The notes: a model not told the origin generated them from the letters alone. A stretch of DNA of 43,485 nucleotides from an uncultured bacterium (GCA_900661335.1 CAACVY010000016.1:1-43485), one strand, 5' to 3'. Numbered from the stretch's first letter, positions 16,860 through 26,043 are shown. A program made the numbers and translations.

Positions 16860-17075
16860 CTAGGCCATCGTCGCGTTCGCGAGTGCTATAAAACCATACG
16901 TAGTGCCCGCCTTTTCGCCAGTCGCCCCCATGGAATTGCCCACCGAAACGGACCTCCAGCGCGCTGTGTAAACCAACCAAAGCCCCGCGAGCAAGACCAA
17001 TCCACCACACACATACTTGACGTGGGTCGCGCACTGCACCACCGCGTGTGACGCGGCGGAAAGGTCCGTCGCCAC
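16860..17075 (-). CDS. Small putative membrane protein in the arsenic module
   Basis: A 71-residue frame starting at GTG, with one predicted membrane helix (VCGGLVLLAGLWLVYTA, about residues 22-38). About three quarters of the third codon positions are G or C by my count, which fits a coding sequence here. It lies between arsC and the thioredoxin gene on their strand, leaving about 110 nt on each side. No good Shine-Dalgarno sequence is seen, and an in-frame TGA four codons upstream of the GTG rules out a longer start. I do not recognise a family. If it is not real, the 16747-17181 gap is empty. Confidence 0.4.
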   Translation of the reverse strand: MATDLSAASHAVVQCATHVKYVCGGLVLLAGLWLVYTARWRSVSVGNSMGATGEKAGTTYGFIALANATMA

Positions 17076-17181
17076 TAGAATCAGAGCTCATTATTTTTCC
17101 TCGGGTCGTGGAAGAACATAGAGTGATGGGCAAAGGCCTCCATCATTCCACCATTCCACTACCCACCGATTCATTCTTCCC

Positions 17182-17415
17182 TCATGCCAGATGCTTCTTG
17201 ATCTCATCCACACTCAGCACCTTGCCGGCGCTCTTGACCTGCCCGTCCACAGCCAGCGCCGGCGTCGTCATCACGCCGAACTTCAAGATCTCAGGGATCT
17301 TTTCTACCTTCTCAATCTGCACCTCGATGCCGAGCGCCTTGACCGCCGCCTCTACATTGGCGGTCAACTGCCTACACTTCGGGCACCCTGTGCCCAGGAT
17401 TTGGATTTTCTTCAT
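17182..17415 (-). CDS. Small thioredoxin-family protein with CPKC site
   Basis: 77 residues, a one-domain thioredoxin fold of the thioredoxin_3 type. The redox pair is TGCPKC (Cys11, Cys14), and the cis-proline is in MTTPALAVDG. AGGAAAGGA lies just before the ATG. Such proteins occur regularly next to ArsP-type permeases and may reduce the permease cysteines or serve as the electron donor to ArsC, whose catalysis requires thioredoxin. It sits between the permease and arsC genes. A 77-codon frame upstream overlaps its start but does not look like a protein. Confidence 0.88.
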   Translation of the reverse strand: MKKIQILGTGCPKCRQLTANVEAAVKALGIEVQIEKVEKIPEILKFGVMTTPALAVDGQVKSAGKVLSVDEIKKHLA

Positions 17416-17661
17416 CTTAGGTTCCTTTCCTCGTGGTTTGGGCGGTATGTTCGCCCGAGCTTCCGCAGGATCTTACAAATGATCTCCAAATGTACCCGTC
17501 GCCGGGCTTCACCCTTGCGGTCCGAGGGAACCGTGCCGCTACGGGTCTCGCGCGTCGATGTACATCCCCACGGTGGCGCCCAACCATCCGCACGCGACAT
17601 GGCCACCGGCGCGCCATTGGAGTTCCCTAATCGATCCCTGGACATATCCGAGCCCCCATCA

Positions 17662-19059
17662 TCACTGCGAAGGCACTACCGCGCCGTAGAGCATTCCCGT
17701 CACTGTGGCCATCACAATCACCAGACTCGCATAGGCCAGCGTTTTTTTAGGCCCGAGGATCGAGTTGATCGCTAACATGCTCGGCAACGAGAGCGCGGGC
17801 CCCGCTAGCAGCAACGCGAGCGCGGGGCCCTGGCCCATCCCGCTATCGAGCAAGCCTCGCAAAATCGGCACCTCGGTCAACGTGGCGAAGTACATCAACG
17901 CGCCACTGACAGAAGCGAAGAAATTCGTCCACAAGGGCCAGACATGGACGAGCCACGGCGGGACGCGCGCGGAGTCGCCCCCCACGAGGTTCACGAGTGT
18001 GGCCGGCGAATCGCCGACCAAGGCTTGGACCCACCGATTCGGGATGAGCCCTGCATCGGTGGGTGCAGAGCTACCCAGGAAAAAGCCCGCGGCCAAGACT
18101 CCCAACAAAAGCAACGGCAGAATCTGCTTGGCGAAGCCCCACGACTGATCTCGCCATTCTTTCAGTTCCGCCCCGCCGAACGAAATCACAACCGTCAGCC
18201 CTGCCGAGCCGACCGCAAACGCGACGACGGGATAGTCCGGGAATAGAGCGCCGGCCACTGCCGTGGCGATCGCCACCCATGCCAGGCGAAAAATCGGCAC
18301 GCCCCACCAGCGCCAAAGAGTTATTCCCAACCCGACCGCGAAAAGAGCCGTGAGCCGCCACTTGAACCGATAAATCCAAAACCACGGGCCAGCCAACTGG
18401 ATCGGCTTGCCCCAGTTCGCGAACACCAAAATTCCCACCATGGTCAAGAAGTAGACCGCGACTTGCCACAGCGGCCGACGGGAACCCTGATCCTCACCGA
18501 AGTAGAGGTCCTCCGCCCGTGCGGACTTTTCCCGTTCCTCGCGAAGGAATAGCAAGTGCATGAGTAGTCCAATCGCTACGCTGAACACAACCGCTCCCAC
18601 CGCACGTGCCATGCCCAATTGCCAGCCCAGGACCCGAGCGGTCATGGCGATGGCCAGAACGTTGATCGCAGGACCCGAGTACAAAAACGCAATGGCCGGC
18701 CCCAGCCCTGCCCCCCGCATGTAAATTGCCCCAAACAAGGGGAGCACCGTACATGAGCACACGGCCAAGATCGTCCCCGAAATGGACGCCACCCCATAGG
18801 AGAGAAGTTTCGGTGCGCGAGGGCCGAAGTACTTCATCACCGCCGCCTGGCTCACAAACACCCCGATGGCCCCCGCAATGAAAAACGCGGGGACCAGGCA
18901 CAGGAGCACATGCTCGCGCGCGTACCAATGGACCAATCGCAAAGCCTCCAGCACCGCAGATTGGAATCTCTCATGCTCGACCGGAAGAAAGTACGCCAAA
19001 AGGAAGACTGCCAGGATCTTCCCGGCCACCTTCCATTCTGATCGCCCATTCCTGCTCAT
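17662..19059 (-). CDS. ArsP-type / SO_0444 family permease
   Basis: A 465-residue inner-membrane protein with about ten helices in two related halves. The ArsP_1 (PF03773) marks are VLLCLVPAFFIAGAIG, the CSCTVLPLFGAIYMRGAG box with a CxC pair, and a second-half repeat (TEVPILRGLLDSGMGQGPALALLLAGPALSLPSM). The family exports trivalent organoarsenicals, or possibly Cu/Zn. Together with ArsC and a CPKC thioredoxin, a metalloid efflux role is likely. It is the first gene of the module, 70 nt downstream of a palindromic, operator-like site. Confidence 0.85.
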   Translation of the reverse strand: MSRNGRSEWKVAGKILAVFLLAYFLPVEHERFQSAVLEALRLVHWYAREHVLLCLVPAFFIAGAIGVFVSQAAVMKYFGPRAPKLLSYGVASISGTILAVCSCTVLPLFGAIYMRGAGLGPAIAFLYSGPAINVLAIAMTARVLGWQLGMARAVGAVVFSVAIGLLMHLLFLREEREKSARAEDLYFGEDQGSRRPLWQVAVYFLTMVGILVFANWGKPIQLAGPWFWIYRFKWRLTALFAVGLGITLWRWWGVPIFRLAWVAIATAVAGALFPDYPVVAFAVGSAGLTVVISFGGAELKEWRDQSWGFAKQILPLLLLGVLAAGFFLGSSAPTDAGLIPNRWVQALVGDSPATLVNLVGGDSARVPPWLVHVWPLWTNFFASVSGALMYFATLTEVPILRGLLDSGMGQGPALALLLAGPALSLPSMLAINSILGPKKTLAYASLVIVMATVTGMLYGAVVPSQ

Positions 19060-19388
19060 TCGCGCTTCCTCTCGCCCACCCCGAGACGGTCAAGTCTCGG
19101 GATGACTAAACCACGTCTACTATACTTTCATACTTTTGAAACTATGCAAGCATTTTCGTCTCAGCCTCACCCCGGAGAATGCCCAGTTCGTGTTCGCCTT
19201 ATGCGTTCTTTTTAGAAGCTCCCCACGCTGAACGACCGCGATCCCATGCGTCCCAGGTCGCACACGGGACCCGCACGGCACCTGAGGAGTGCCCCCGCCA
19301 TCCAAGGCACTGGGTTCACGCCTCCCAGCGCCACAAAACGACTCTTGCCACGATCCGACTCCGACGTGGAATGCGTCAGTCCATTACG
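19060..19388. other. Upstream region of the metalloid module
   Basis: This 329-nt gap lies between the permease gene and the 3' end of the secreted-protein gene. It contains the module's operator and promoter (listed separately). No gene could be supported here. Confidence 0.4.
19129..19146 (-). promoter_or_regulatory. Operator-like palindrome in the permease promoter
   Basis: An 18-bp imperfect inverted repeat, CATAcTTTtgAAAcTATG, with 14 of 18 positions symmetric. On the minus strand it lies between TTGCAT (-35-like, just upstream) and TATAGT (-10-like, just downstream), spaced 19 nt, so a bound dimer would block RNA polymerase. ArsR/SmtB repressors bind such AT-rich palindromes. No regulator gene is in view, and the regulator is inferred. 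Confidence 0.45.
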
Positions 19389-20051
19389 TTAGGATTGCGG
19401 AGCTATAGGGGGTGGGCGATTCGTTGCGGGCTTCGTGTCCTCACGGGGCGGGAGTTCGGAACGACCGGGGCCTCCAGGCTGTTCCCCGGATTCTCGCCCC
19501 GGCTTCTGAAACGCTTCCCCGGCCGCCAGCACCGCCGACCATCGTTTTGGATCCCGAGCCAGCGTCTCCAGGTTGCGCGAGGATGCCACCAAGGCCACCG
19601 TCTGGCCGCCCGCAATGACCCGAACCACATATCCCTCCGGCCGATGACCGGCCTCGCGAACGCTACCCCAGCGATGCGACGTAGTGGCCTTCAACTCCCG
19701 CGACGTCTTCTGAAAGCTTACGGGCTTCGCGGGATCCAACCAAACATCCTCCGCCCCTTGATCGTAACACCACACGACGTCCGACTGGGTCTCGCGGGCC
19801 AAGAAAAACCACTCAACTCGCCCAGGTCCAGGTTTGCCCACGCCTCTCACTTCGATCCCGATTCCGATCGAGCGCTGATAGTCACGCGCCAAATACCCGT
19901 AGTCGTCGTATCGCGACTCCCCCGTCTTGCTAACGGCGAGTCGCGATATTTTCAATATGGCGCGTGTTTCCTCTGGCGGTCCACCGATGCCCACCCCCGT
20001 GCTCACCACACCCACGAGTAGTGTGGTCCAAACCCGTCCACCGATTCTCAT
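19389..20051 (-). CDS. Secreted hypothetical protein
   Basis: A 220-residue protein of unknown family. The N-terminus (MRIGGRVWTTLLVGVVSTGVGIGG) is a signal peptide. The body has a beta-rich region with YDDYGYLARDYQRS and WFFLARETQSDVVWCY, then a stretch where VRVIAGGQTVALVASS suggests one small fold. The tail (from about 185) is Pro/Gly/Glu-rich and probably disordered. ATG 20051 was chosen because AAGGAAGG lies 8 nt upstream. A GTG at 20060 overlaps the Mut7-C stop as GTGA, an alternative. It is the last gene of the HU-hisS operon. Confidence 0.65.
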   Translation of the reverse strand: MRIGGRVWTTLLVGVVSTGVGIGGPPEETRAILKISRLAVSKTGESRYDDYGYLARDYQRSIGIGIEVRGVGKPGPGRVEWFFLARETQSDVVWCYDQGAEDVWLDPAKPVSFQKTSRELKATTSHRWGSVREAGHRPEGYVVRVIAGGQTVALVASSRNLETLARDPKRWSAVLAAGEAFQKPGRESGEQPGGPGRSELPPREDTKPATNRPPPIAPQS

Positions 20052-20056
20052 GTCGA

Positions 20057-20617
20057 TCACCTTCCTTCGCCACCGGCGTCAGCACGCCCATCCCCTGCCA
20101 CCCTGGGTGCGGGAAGAGCTACGCCCAGTTTTCGGCAGGTATTTCTCACATGGCTCCCATGCCAGAAGATCGTCCCGCAGTTGGGACAGCGCCAGAAGAC
20201 CCGGTAGCGTGCGAGCACATTGGGATGCACCCGATCCGGCGGAATCGCCTCTCGCGCGATCGATTCCAAATCACAGTTACACCGTATGCAGCGGTCAAAC
20301 AGCCGTGAAGAAGGCTCCAGATGCAGTTCATTCAACACTTGCCATAACTGCGCAACCGGATCATCGCTCGAAAGCCAGATGTAGCGACGGGCGACGGGCA
20401 AGTGTTCCCCCACGTGGCGGTTCCGCGTAAGAAAAATTCGTCCTTCCGCGTTCGCCCATCGAATCAAGTCCTGGGTCCGTCGTCGCAGATCCCACACCGC
20501 GTCGAACCCGCAAATCCGGAGATACTTCCCTAGCCGGATGACCATACGGTCCACCACAAAACCAGGCCTCGTGTCGGCGGAGTCGAGCTCATCCGAGCCG
20601 CGAGCATCCTTCGACAC
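20057..20617 (-). CDS. Mut7-C RNase domain-containing protein
   Basis: About 186 residues. FVVDRMVIRLGKYLRICGFD at residues 23-42 is the start of a Mut7-C (PIN-like RNase) domain, with FLTRNRHVGEHLP after it. The C-terminal zinc ribbon has CIRCNC and CPNCGTIFWHGSH. The family is linked to RNA turnover, with little direct biochemistry. The frame continues 300 nt upstream into hisS. GTG 20617, 17 nt after the hisS stop, gives full domain coverage without overlap. It lies between hisS and the secreted protein in one unit. Confidence 0.75.
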   Translation of the reverse strand: MSKDARGSDELDSADTRPGFVVDRMVIRLGKYLRICGFDAVWDLRRRTQDLIRWANAEGRIFLTRNRHVGEHLPVARRYIWLSSDDPVAQLWQVLNELHLEPSSRLFDRCIRCNCDLESIAREAIPPDRVHPNVLARYRVFWRCPNCGTIFWHGSHVRNTCRKLGVALPAPRVAGDGRADAGGEGR

Positions 20618-20634
20618 CCACGTGGGGTCCGGCC

Positions 20635-21900
20635 CTATTCGAGCGTGCCGGAGCTCAGAAGCTTCCGTTCGATCTCCTCGACCGCCATCGTTCGGTCCTG
20701 GCCGCTGGTCATGTCCTTGCATCGAAACGTCCCTGCCTGAAGCTCCTCTTCCCCTCGCACCAGCACCCAGCGAGCTCCAGACCGATCGGCGAGGCGCATT
20801 TGCCCCTTCACGCTGCGGCCGGTTACGTCCATACCACATGGAACACCGGCCTGGCGCCATCGCTGTACGGCCACCAAGTTCGCCTGAAGTGCATCCGGAC
20901 CCACGGCCACCAACCACACCTTGGGGGCACCGCCACGCTCATCGGCCGAGATGCCCTCGCCCTGCATCGCCAATAGAAGCCGCTCTACGCCCACCGCAAA
21001 CCCTACCCCTTCGATCGTCCGGTCTCCGAATTGGATTCGATACCGTCCGCCCCCGGCCACCGCGTCCTGCGCACCCAAGGCAGGGTGGACGGCTTCCCAG
21101 ATCGTGTGCTCGTAGTAGTCCAGCCCTCGCACCAAATGCCGGTCGACTTCGAACGGGACTCCGAGCGTTTCCAGAAGATTACAAGTCGCCTCGAAGTACT
21201 CCCGCGAGGCCGAACTCATCCAGTCGGTGAGCGGAGGCAAGGATTCGACAACTCTCCGGCACCCCGGTTGCTTGCAGTCGAGGATCCGAAGTGGATGCGA
21301 CTCCAACCTTCGCTGGCAATCCAAACACAAGGTGGGCGCGACCGAGCGCAAGTTGGACACCAACGCCTCCCGCACCTGGGGTGCGTCCGCCATAGCTCCC
21401 CTCGTGTGGATCCGGATTTTTACCCGGCGCACACCGCAGGCTGCCAAGAGATGGGACATCAGGGCCATGCACTCCGCGTCGGCATGCGGCGATGCAGGGC
21501 CAAGCGACTCGGCACCGATTTGATGGAATTGCCGACGGCGCCCGGCCTGGGGGCGCTCGGCACGAAACATCGGGCCCATGTAGTACACGCGAGAACCCGC
21601 CAAATCCTGTCCCATCGCACACAATGCACGCATCACTCCGGCAGTACCTTCGGGCCGCAATGCAACGGCTCGGCCACCGCGGTCTTCAAATGTGAACATC
21701 TCCTTTTGGACCACGTCCGTTCCTTCACCGATCGCCCGGATGAACACCGTCGTGCGCTCCAAGATAGGAGTGCGGATTTCGCGAAATCCGTACAGCGACA
21801 TGATCCACCGGGTGACATCTTCCACCTTCTGCCACAACGATACTTCCGGCCAGACAATGTCCGACATGCCCGGCAACGGAGACCACAGTTCGGAACCCAT
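20635..21900 (-). CDS. hisS: Histidine--tRNA ligase
   Basis: A 421-residue class II aminoacyl-tRNA synthetase that charges tRNA-His. Motif 1 is in the YGFREIRTPILE region, motif 2 in YMGPMFRAERPQAGRRRQFHQIGAE, and the histidine site in LVRGLDYYEHTIWE. Motif 3 is GVGFAVGVERLLLAM. A CLDC...CKQPGC cluster in the insertion is common in this bacterial subgroup. The C-terminal anticodon-binding domain starts near residue 325. It starts 6 nt after the HU stop, so the two are cotranscribed. Confidence 0.96.
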   Translation of the reverse strand: MGSELWSPLPGMSDIVWPEVSLWQKVEDVTRWIMSLYGFREIRTPILERTTVFIRAIGEGTDVVQKEMFTFEDRGGRAVALRPEGTAGVMRALCAMGQDLAGSRVYYMGPMFRAERPQAGRRRQFHQIGAESLGPASPHADAECMALMSHLLAACGVRRVKIRIHTRGAMADAPQVREALVSNLRSVAPTLCLDCQRRLESHPLRILDCKQPGCRRVVESLPPLTDWMSSASREYFEATCNLLETLGVPFEVDRHLVRGLDYYEHTIWEAVHPALGAQDAVAGGGRYRIQFGDRTIEGVGFAVGVERLLLAMQGEGISADERGGAPKVWLVAVGPDALQANLVAVQRWRQAGVPCGMDVTGRSVKGQMRLADRSGARWVLVRGEEELQAGTFRCKDMTSGQDRTMAVEEIERKLLSSGTLE

Positions 21901-21906
21901 ATTCGA

Positions 21907-22188
21907 TCAGCTGCCCGTCACCAATCTTCGCATCAAACTGCCCGGCTTGAACTTCACAACCTTTCGACGCGGGATTCGAACCACTTGATCTGGCTGCTTC
22001 GGATTGCGACCAATCCGCGGTTGGCGCTCTTTGACACGGAACACACCAAAGTTGCGAAGTTCGACCGTGTCGCCTTTGCGCAGTGCATCGATGATGGCGT
22101 TGAGCACGCCCTGGACCACCCGTGCCACTTTGTCTTGAGGCAACCCGGTGGCCTCCACAATTCGCATCACCAGATCGTGCTTTGTCAT
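21907..22188 (-). CDS. HU/IHF family DNA-binding protein
   Basis: 93 residues, full length for the HU family. MTKHDLVMRIVEATGLPQDKV begins the first helix. The beta-arm signature is VELRNFGVFRVKERQPRIGRNP. A Lys/Arg-rich tail follows. It binds and bends DNA as a dimer and helps compact the nucleoid. It is the first gene of a unit with hisS. A GGGGAGAG ribosome site lies just upstream. HU versus IHF subunit cannot be decided here. Confidence 0.93.
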   Translation of the reverse strand: MTKHDLVMRIVEATGLPQDKVARVVQGVLNAIIDALRKGDTVELRNFGVFRVKERQPRIGRNPKQPDQVVRIPRRKVVKFKPGSLMRRLVTGS

Positions 22189-23158
22189 GACATCTCTCCC
22201 CGAAGGTTCACCGTGCAGATCCCCGGATCCACACCGGCCTCGGTTGAATCTCTATACAACCACATCGCGCTGCACTTGACCAGCCCTAGGTTCCAGCGAC
22301 CTGTTCCAGATCTACCGGCCGCGCGGGAATGACACAAGTGAAAAAGCCCTGCCACCTTTCCGGGGAGCGACGCCCATCGTACGGGGGGAGACCTTCCGCA
22401 CAAACCCTCAGCCACCAGCGCCATAGGTTGCAAAGAACCTGCTGTTCGTCGCCTCGTTGGCGATTCTCCGCATGGAACGGCGGTGGTGAGGCTAGCCCTT
22501 CGACAACTTGCCAACCCCACGGGAAATCGGGAACCGTAAAGGATTCTGAGTCGGAGTCCGGAGGGTTGGGACCACCAGGAACATGGGACGACCACGACTA
22601 CCAACGTGACGGCTCCGACACGGCCCCCACGCGGCACTGCTCGAGGCCTGGGCCGCTGAAACGGTAAAGCCGGCCCTGTTCATACCGTTAGACATCCGCG
22701 GCATCCAGAAAAACCACATATGCGCTCCACACCATGAAGGGGGCACCTACTAGCAGGCTCACAATCAGCCCCGTAGATCTGGTCACGAACCGCTCTCTCC
22801 CATCGAGTCGTCGATTTCCGGAACCATCCGTCCCCGAGGCCCGCGTCGCGCCAATCTAGGGTTTCACGAAACGCCCACCACCCGGTACTTCGGGTGGGAG
22901 GAACTGGCTTGTCCGTGGGTTTAGGCCGTCGCGTGCTCATCGCGCGATGGTTCACCGTGTTTCAGCCCAGGCAAGAGACTGTTCCGAGGAAAATTCGGCC
23001 CCCTGGGGACGTGAAGAGGTCCCACCAGCCGGGCTCATGGCTGCAGCATCCAAATCTTCTTCGAACCCTGGAGAGGTCGAGAGCGTATGGTCGGGGCTTG
23101 CATTTTAGATCCGTTTTGGGCATCCTGGAAGCCCTTTTGATTTGGGACGACAACACGC
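22189..23158. other. 970-nt gap between the HU and EF-G genes
   Basis: A divergent promoter region for the HU operon and the EF-G gene. It also contains the interrupted minus-strand frame listed separately. No tRNA or known leader element was seen. Upstream of EF-G, the stretch from about 22960 to 23158 has no obvious protein and may be a long 5' leader. Confidence 0.4.
22286..22855 (-). pseudogene. Interrupted protein-like frame
   Basis: One minus-strand frame reads as protein but holds two internal stops, TAA at 22688-22690 and TAG at 22598-22600, before its end at 22286-22288. Piece 1 holds a membrane helix (LIVSLLVGAPFMVWSAYVVF). Piece 2 is RYEQGRLYRFSGPGLEQCRV. Piece 3 is Trp-rich (FPWGWQVVEG, LCNLWRWWLRVCAEG). 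Third positions look G/C-rich by eye. Just upstream, another frame (22859-22940, starting MSTRRPKPTDKP, with WWAFRETLDW) may be the original N-terminus, displaced by a frameshift. No family is recognised. Chance resemblance remains possible. Confidence 0.35.
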
Positions 23159-25249
23159 ATGACTCGCACACTCGACATCTCAAAGGTTCGAAACATTGGC
23201 ATCATGGCGCACATCGATGCTGGCAAAACGACCGTCTCGGAACGGATCCTCTACTACGCCGGGCGTACGCACAAAGTAGGCGAGGTCCACGAGGGCACGG
23301 CCACGATGGACTGGATGCCACAAGAGCGTGAACGTGGCATCACGATCACGGCAGCGGCGACGACGGTGGAGTGGAAAGAACACCGCATCACGCTCATTGA
23401 TACGCCCGGGCACGTGGACTTCACCATGGAAGTGGAACGTTCTTTGCGCGTCCTCGATGGGGCGATCGCCTTGTTCTGCGCCGTCGGTGGCGTTCAGCCT
23501 CAATCAGAAAAGGTCTGGCGACAAAGCGAAAAATACAGCGTTCCCAAAATCGCTTTCATCAACAAGATGGACCGCGTTGGGGCAGACTTTTACCGCGTGC
23601 TCGAGGAGATCCAGGACGAACTCGGTGCGAATGCGGTCCCCGTGGTCATCCCCATTGGCGCGGGAGAAGACTTTTGCGGCATCATCGACCTCGTCACAAT
23701 GCGTGCGATTTACTACCGTGACGAAACCCTCGGACGGGAATACTACGAGACTGACATCCCGGCCGACCACCTTGCAACCGCGCAGCGATGGCGCGCCAAT
23801 CTCATTGAGAAATGCGCCGAGCAAGACGATGAGCTCCTCGTGCGTTACCTGGACACAGGCGACCTTCCCGAACCTGACCTTCAACGCATTTTACGCCGTG
23901 CCACCATTGCGCGTCGGGTCGTCCCCGTGTATTGCGGTTCGGCCTTCCGTAATAAAGGCATTCAACGTTTATTGGACGGTGTGGTTCGCTGCCTGCCTGC
24001 CCCCAATGAGATTCCACCGATCGTGTGTGCACGGGAGCCAGAATTTAATCGTAGAAACCCGACCGACGACGATCCATTTGCCGCCCTTGCATTCAAGATC
24101 GTCGCCGACCGACATATGGGGAAGCTCACCTACATCCGAGTCTACTCCGGGTCTATCCAGAGTGGCGCAACGGTGCTGAATAGCACCCGGGAGACGCCTC
24201 AGCGAGTGGCACGCATTTTCCGTATGCACGCTAACCGAACCGAACCGATCGAAAGCGCGCATTGCGGCGACATTGTGGCCGTGGTCGGATTGATGGAGAC
24301 CCGCACGGGCGACACGCTCTGCCATCCCGACCACCCCATTCATCTGGAGCCGATCGAGTTTCCTGCCCCGGTCATCTCCGTCAGTATCGCACCGGCCTCC
24401 AGCGCCGATTCCGAACGGCTGGGCGAAGCCCTACACCGGCTGGCCGAAGAAGATCCCACCTTCACGGTGACTTACGACGACGAGACTCGCGAAACGATTA
24501 TTTCGGGCATGGGCGAACTCCACTTGGAAATCATCACCGACCGTCTTCGCAGGGAATTCAACGTGGCTGCGACGATCAGTCCGCCGGAAGTGGCCTATCG
24601 CGAGACCGGCACCGTTCCGGTCGAAGGGGCCTTCAAGCATGTCAAACAAACGGGTGGTCGTGGTCAGTATGCCCATGTGGTGCTGCGGCTGGAACCCACA
24701 GATCCGGGAGTCGGCTTCGAATTTGTAAACCAAATCACTGGCGGGAGAATTCCCGCGGCGTACATCCCTGCGGTCGAAAAAGGGGTGATCGCGGCCATGC
24801 GGGCCGGTCCATACGCGGGATACCCCGTGGTCGACATGCGCGTCGTCTTGTTGGACGGTTCTTACCACGAGGTCGACTCCAGCGATTATGCCTTCCAGGA
24901 AGCAGGGCGCGCTGCATTTGTGGAGTTATTCCCGAAAACAGAACCAGAACTTCTCGAACCGATCATGTCCATCCAGGTCGAAACGCCGGAAGAATTTCTC
25001 GGGGCGGTAACCGGGTCGATTTGCTCACGCCGGGGTCGAATCGAGTCCATGGAAGCTCGTGGAGACTTTCGAATTATCGAGGGAGTGATTCCGTTGGCGG
25101 AGAGCTTTGGCTATGCGAGCGTCTTGCGCACTTTGACTCAAGGACGCGGAACATTCACCTTGCATTTCGAGCGGTACGAGGCGGTGCCGCTTCCCATCGC
25201 GGAGGAAATCGCGCGCCGGCGTCGCGAGCAGCAGCCACGTCGACATTAG
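23159..25249 (+). CDS. fusA: Elongation factor G
   Basis: A 696-residue translational GTPase that drives ribosomal translocation. The G-domain motifs are AHIDAGKTT (P-loop), [16 protein letters not shown] and NKMD. Domain II begins near [10 protein letters not shown], domain IV shows GGRGQYAHV and domain [14 protein letters not shown]. It keeps the usual length. The ATG follows directly on the family's [20 protein letters not shown] start. No strong Shine-Dalgarno sequence is visible. It stands alone, without the usual rpsL-rpsG-tuf neighbours, so it could be one of two EF-G copies. Confidence 0.95.
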   Translation: MTRTLDISKVRNIGIMAHIDAGKTTVSERILYYAGRTHKVGEVHEGTATMDWMPQERERGITITAAATTVEWKEHRITLIDTPGHVDFTMEVERSLRVLDGAIALFCAVGGVQPQSEKVWRQSEKYSVPKIAFINKMDRVGADFYRVLEEIQDELGANAVPVVIPIGAGEDFCGIIDLVTMRAIYYRDETLGREYYETDIPADHLATAQRWRANLIEKCAEQDDELLVRYLDTGDLPEPDLQRILRRATIARRVVPVYCGSAFRNKGIQRLLDGVVRCLPAPNEIPPIVCAREPEFNRRNPTDDDPFAALAFKIVADRHMGKLTYIRVYSGSIQSGATVLNSTRETPQRVARIFRMHANRTEPIESAHCGDIVAVVGLMETRTGDTLCHPDHPIHLEPIEFPAPVISVSIAPASSADSERLGEALHRLAEEDPTFTVTYDDETRETIISGMGELHLEIITDRLRREFNVAATISPPEVAYRETGTVPVEGAFKHVKQTGGRGQYAHVVLRLEPTDPGVGFEFVNQITGGRIPAAYIPAVEKGVIAAMRAGPYAGYPVVDMRVVLLDGSYHEVDSSDYAFQEAGRAAFVELFPKTEPELLEPIMSIQVETPEEFLGAVTGSICSRRGRIESMEARGDFRIIEGVIPLAESFGYASVLRTLTQGRGTFTLHFERYEAVPLPIAEEIARRRREQQPRRH

Positions 25250-26043
25250 TCGCTCTGGCGTTCCTAGGGGCATGCCAGCCCGCGCTCGATTTCCAATGAA
25301 ACTATGTACGCGCGTGGGTTTGGACAAAATCCATGGCGCTCCTAAAGTCGCCACGGAAAGGAGATGCGTCGTGCGACCGAAACGTGCGATGCAAAGGAGG
25401 TACTCTGTACAACGCTGTATCGCGTTTGATCCTTCACGCACGGCACATTGGCATAATCGCGGGCCGTGAGCTGCCGGCGGATCCGGTAGGATCGTAACCC
25501 ACACCCACAAGTGGCCGCGCACGCGAATGTTCCTGCTGTAGGAACACACGCGGCTGAGAGGCATCCGAGAGCGATCGGGGCGGTGGAGCGGAATTTGGCC
25601 CAAGCGGCGTGCTACGTGTGGAGCGAAGAAAAGCAGTATTGGGAAGCGGCGACAGTTCGATCCACGGGGCGTACGCACGAGTCCAATGTGAGCCCAATGA
25701 GCGGCTCGATCCCACGAACGCGGCGCGCTCCTGGGATAGTTTTCATGCGACAGAGGGTGCCGGAGAGATGATTGGGGTGAACCGGGACGAAAGCCACGGC
25801 GAACCGAGTCGCACAGCGCGCAGCTCGGCGTGCGGCAGCTCCATTGCGGGTGCTAGGGAAGGCTCCTAGTGTCGGCTCGCCGATCCTCGCCCGTGCGCAA
25901 GGAGATAAGGAAGAGTGCCAACAAGAAGAACAAGAGGTTAACCGGCGCGCCTTCAAAGAGGATTGGAAGACTTTAGGCGCCAGGGGTCAAGCCTTGGACG
26001 CGCCGACCTGTGAGGGATCAGCCTAACCCGCAAGCGACACGCG
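25250..26043. other. 794-nt gap without a clear gene
   Basis: No frame is convincing over its length. Two pieces stand out. At 25371-25469 (+), a 32-codon ORF begins at GTG with AAAGGAG 7 nt upstream and would make a basic peptide. On the minus strand near 25860-25975, a short frame reads SLPILFEGAPVNLLFFLLA and then a charged tail, a helix typical of membrane proteins, but without a normal start codon. I compared the region with RNase P RNA, tmRNA, SRP RNA and TPP or cobalamin riboswitch cores and found no match. Confidence 0.35.

Noticed and set aside
17412-17645. 77-codon frame whose stop overlaps the thioredoxin start (ATGA)
   Set aside because: The overlap is suggestive, but the sequence is random-looking and Arg/Ser-rich; no family or ribosome site is seen.
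21031-22332. 433-codon plus-strand frame
   Set aside because: Antisense to hisS and HU over nearly its full length; the translation has no domain-like text, while the minus strand is certain.
22185-22637. 150-codon frame overlapping the HU start by ATGA
   Set aside because: Another frame in the same stretch looks more protein-like; this one is composition-biased and has no recognisable domain.
24262-25299. 345-codon plus-strand frame
   Set aside because: Out-of-frame shadow of EF-G, with Arg/Gly/His-rich text of the sort made by a shifted reading of a G+C-rich gene.
25545-25600. GCTGAGAGG text resembling part of a TPP riboswitch
   Set aside because: The other conserved blocks are missing and no thiamine gene follows.
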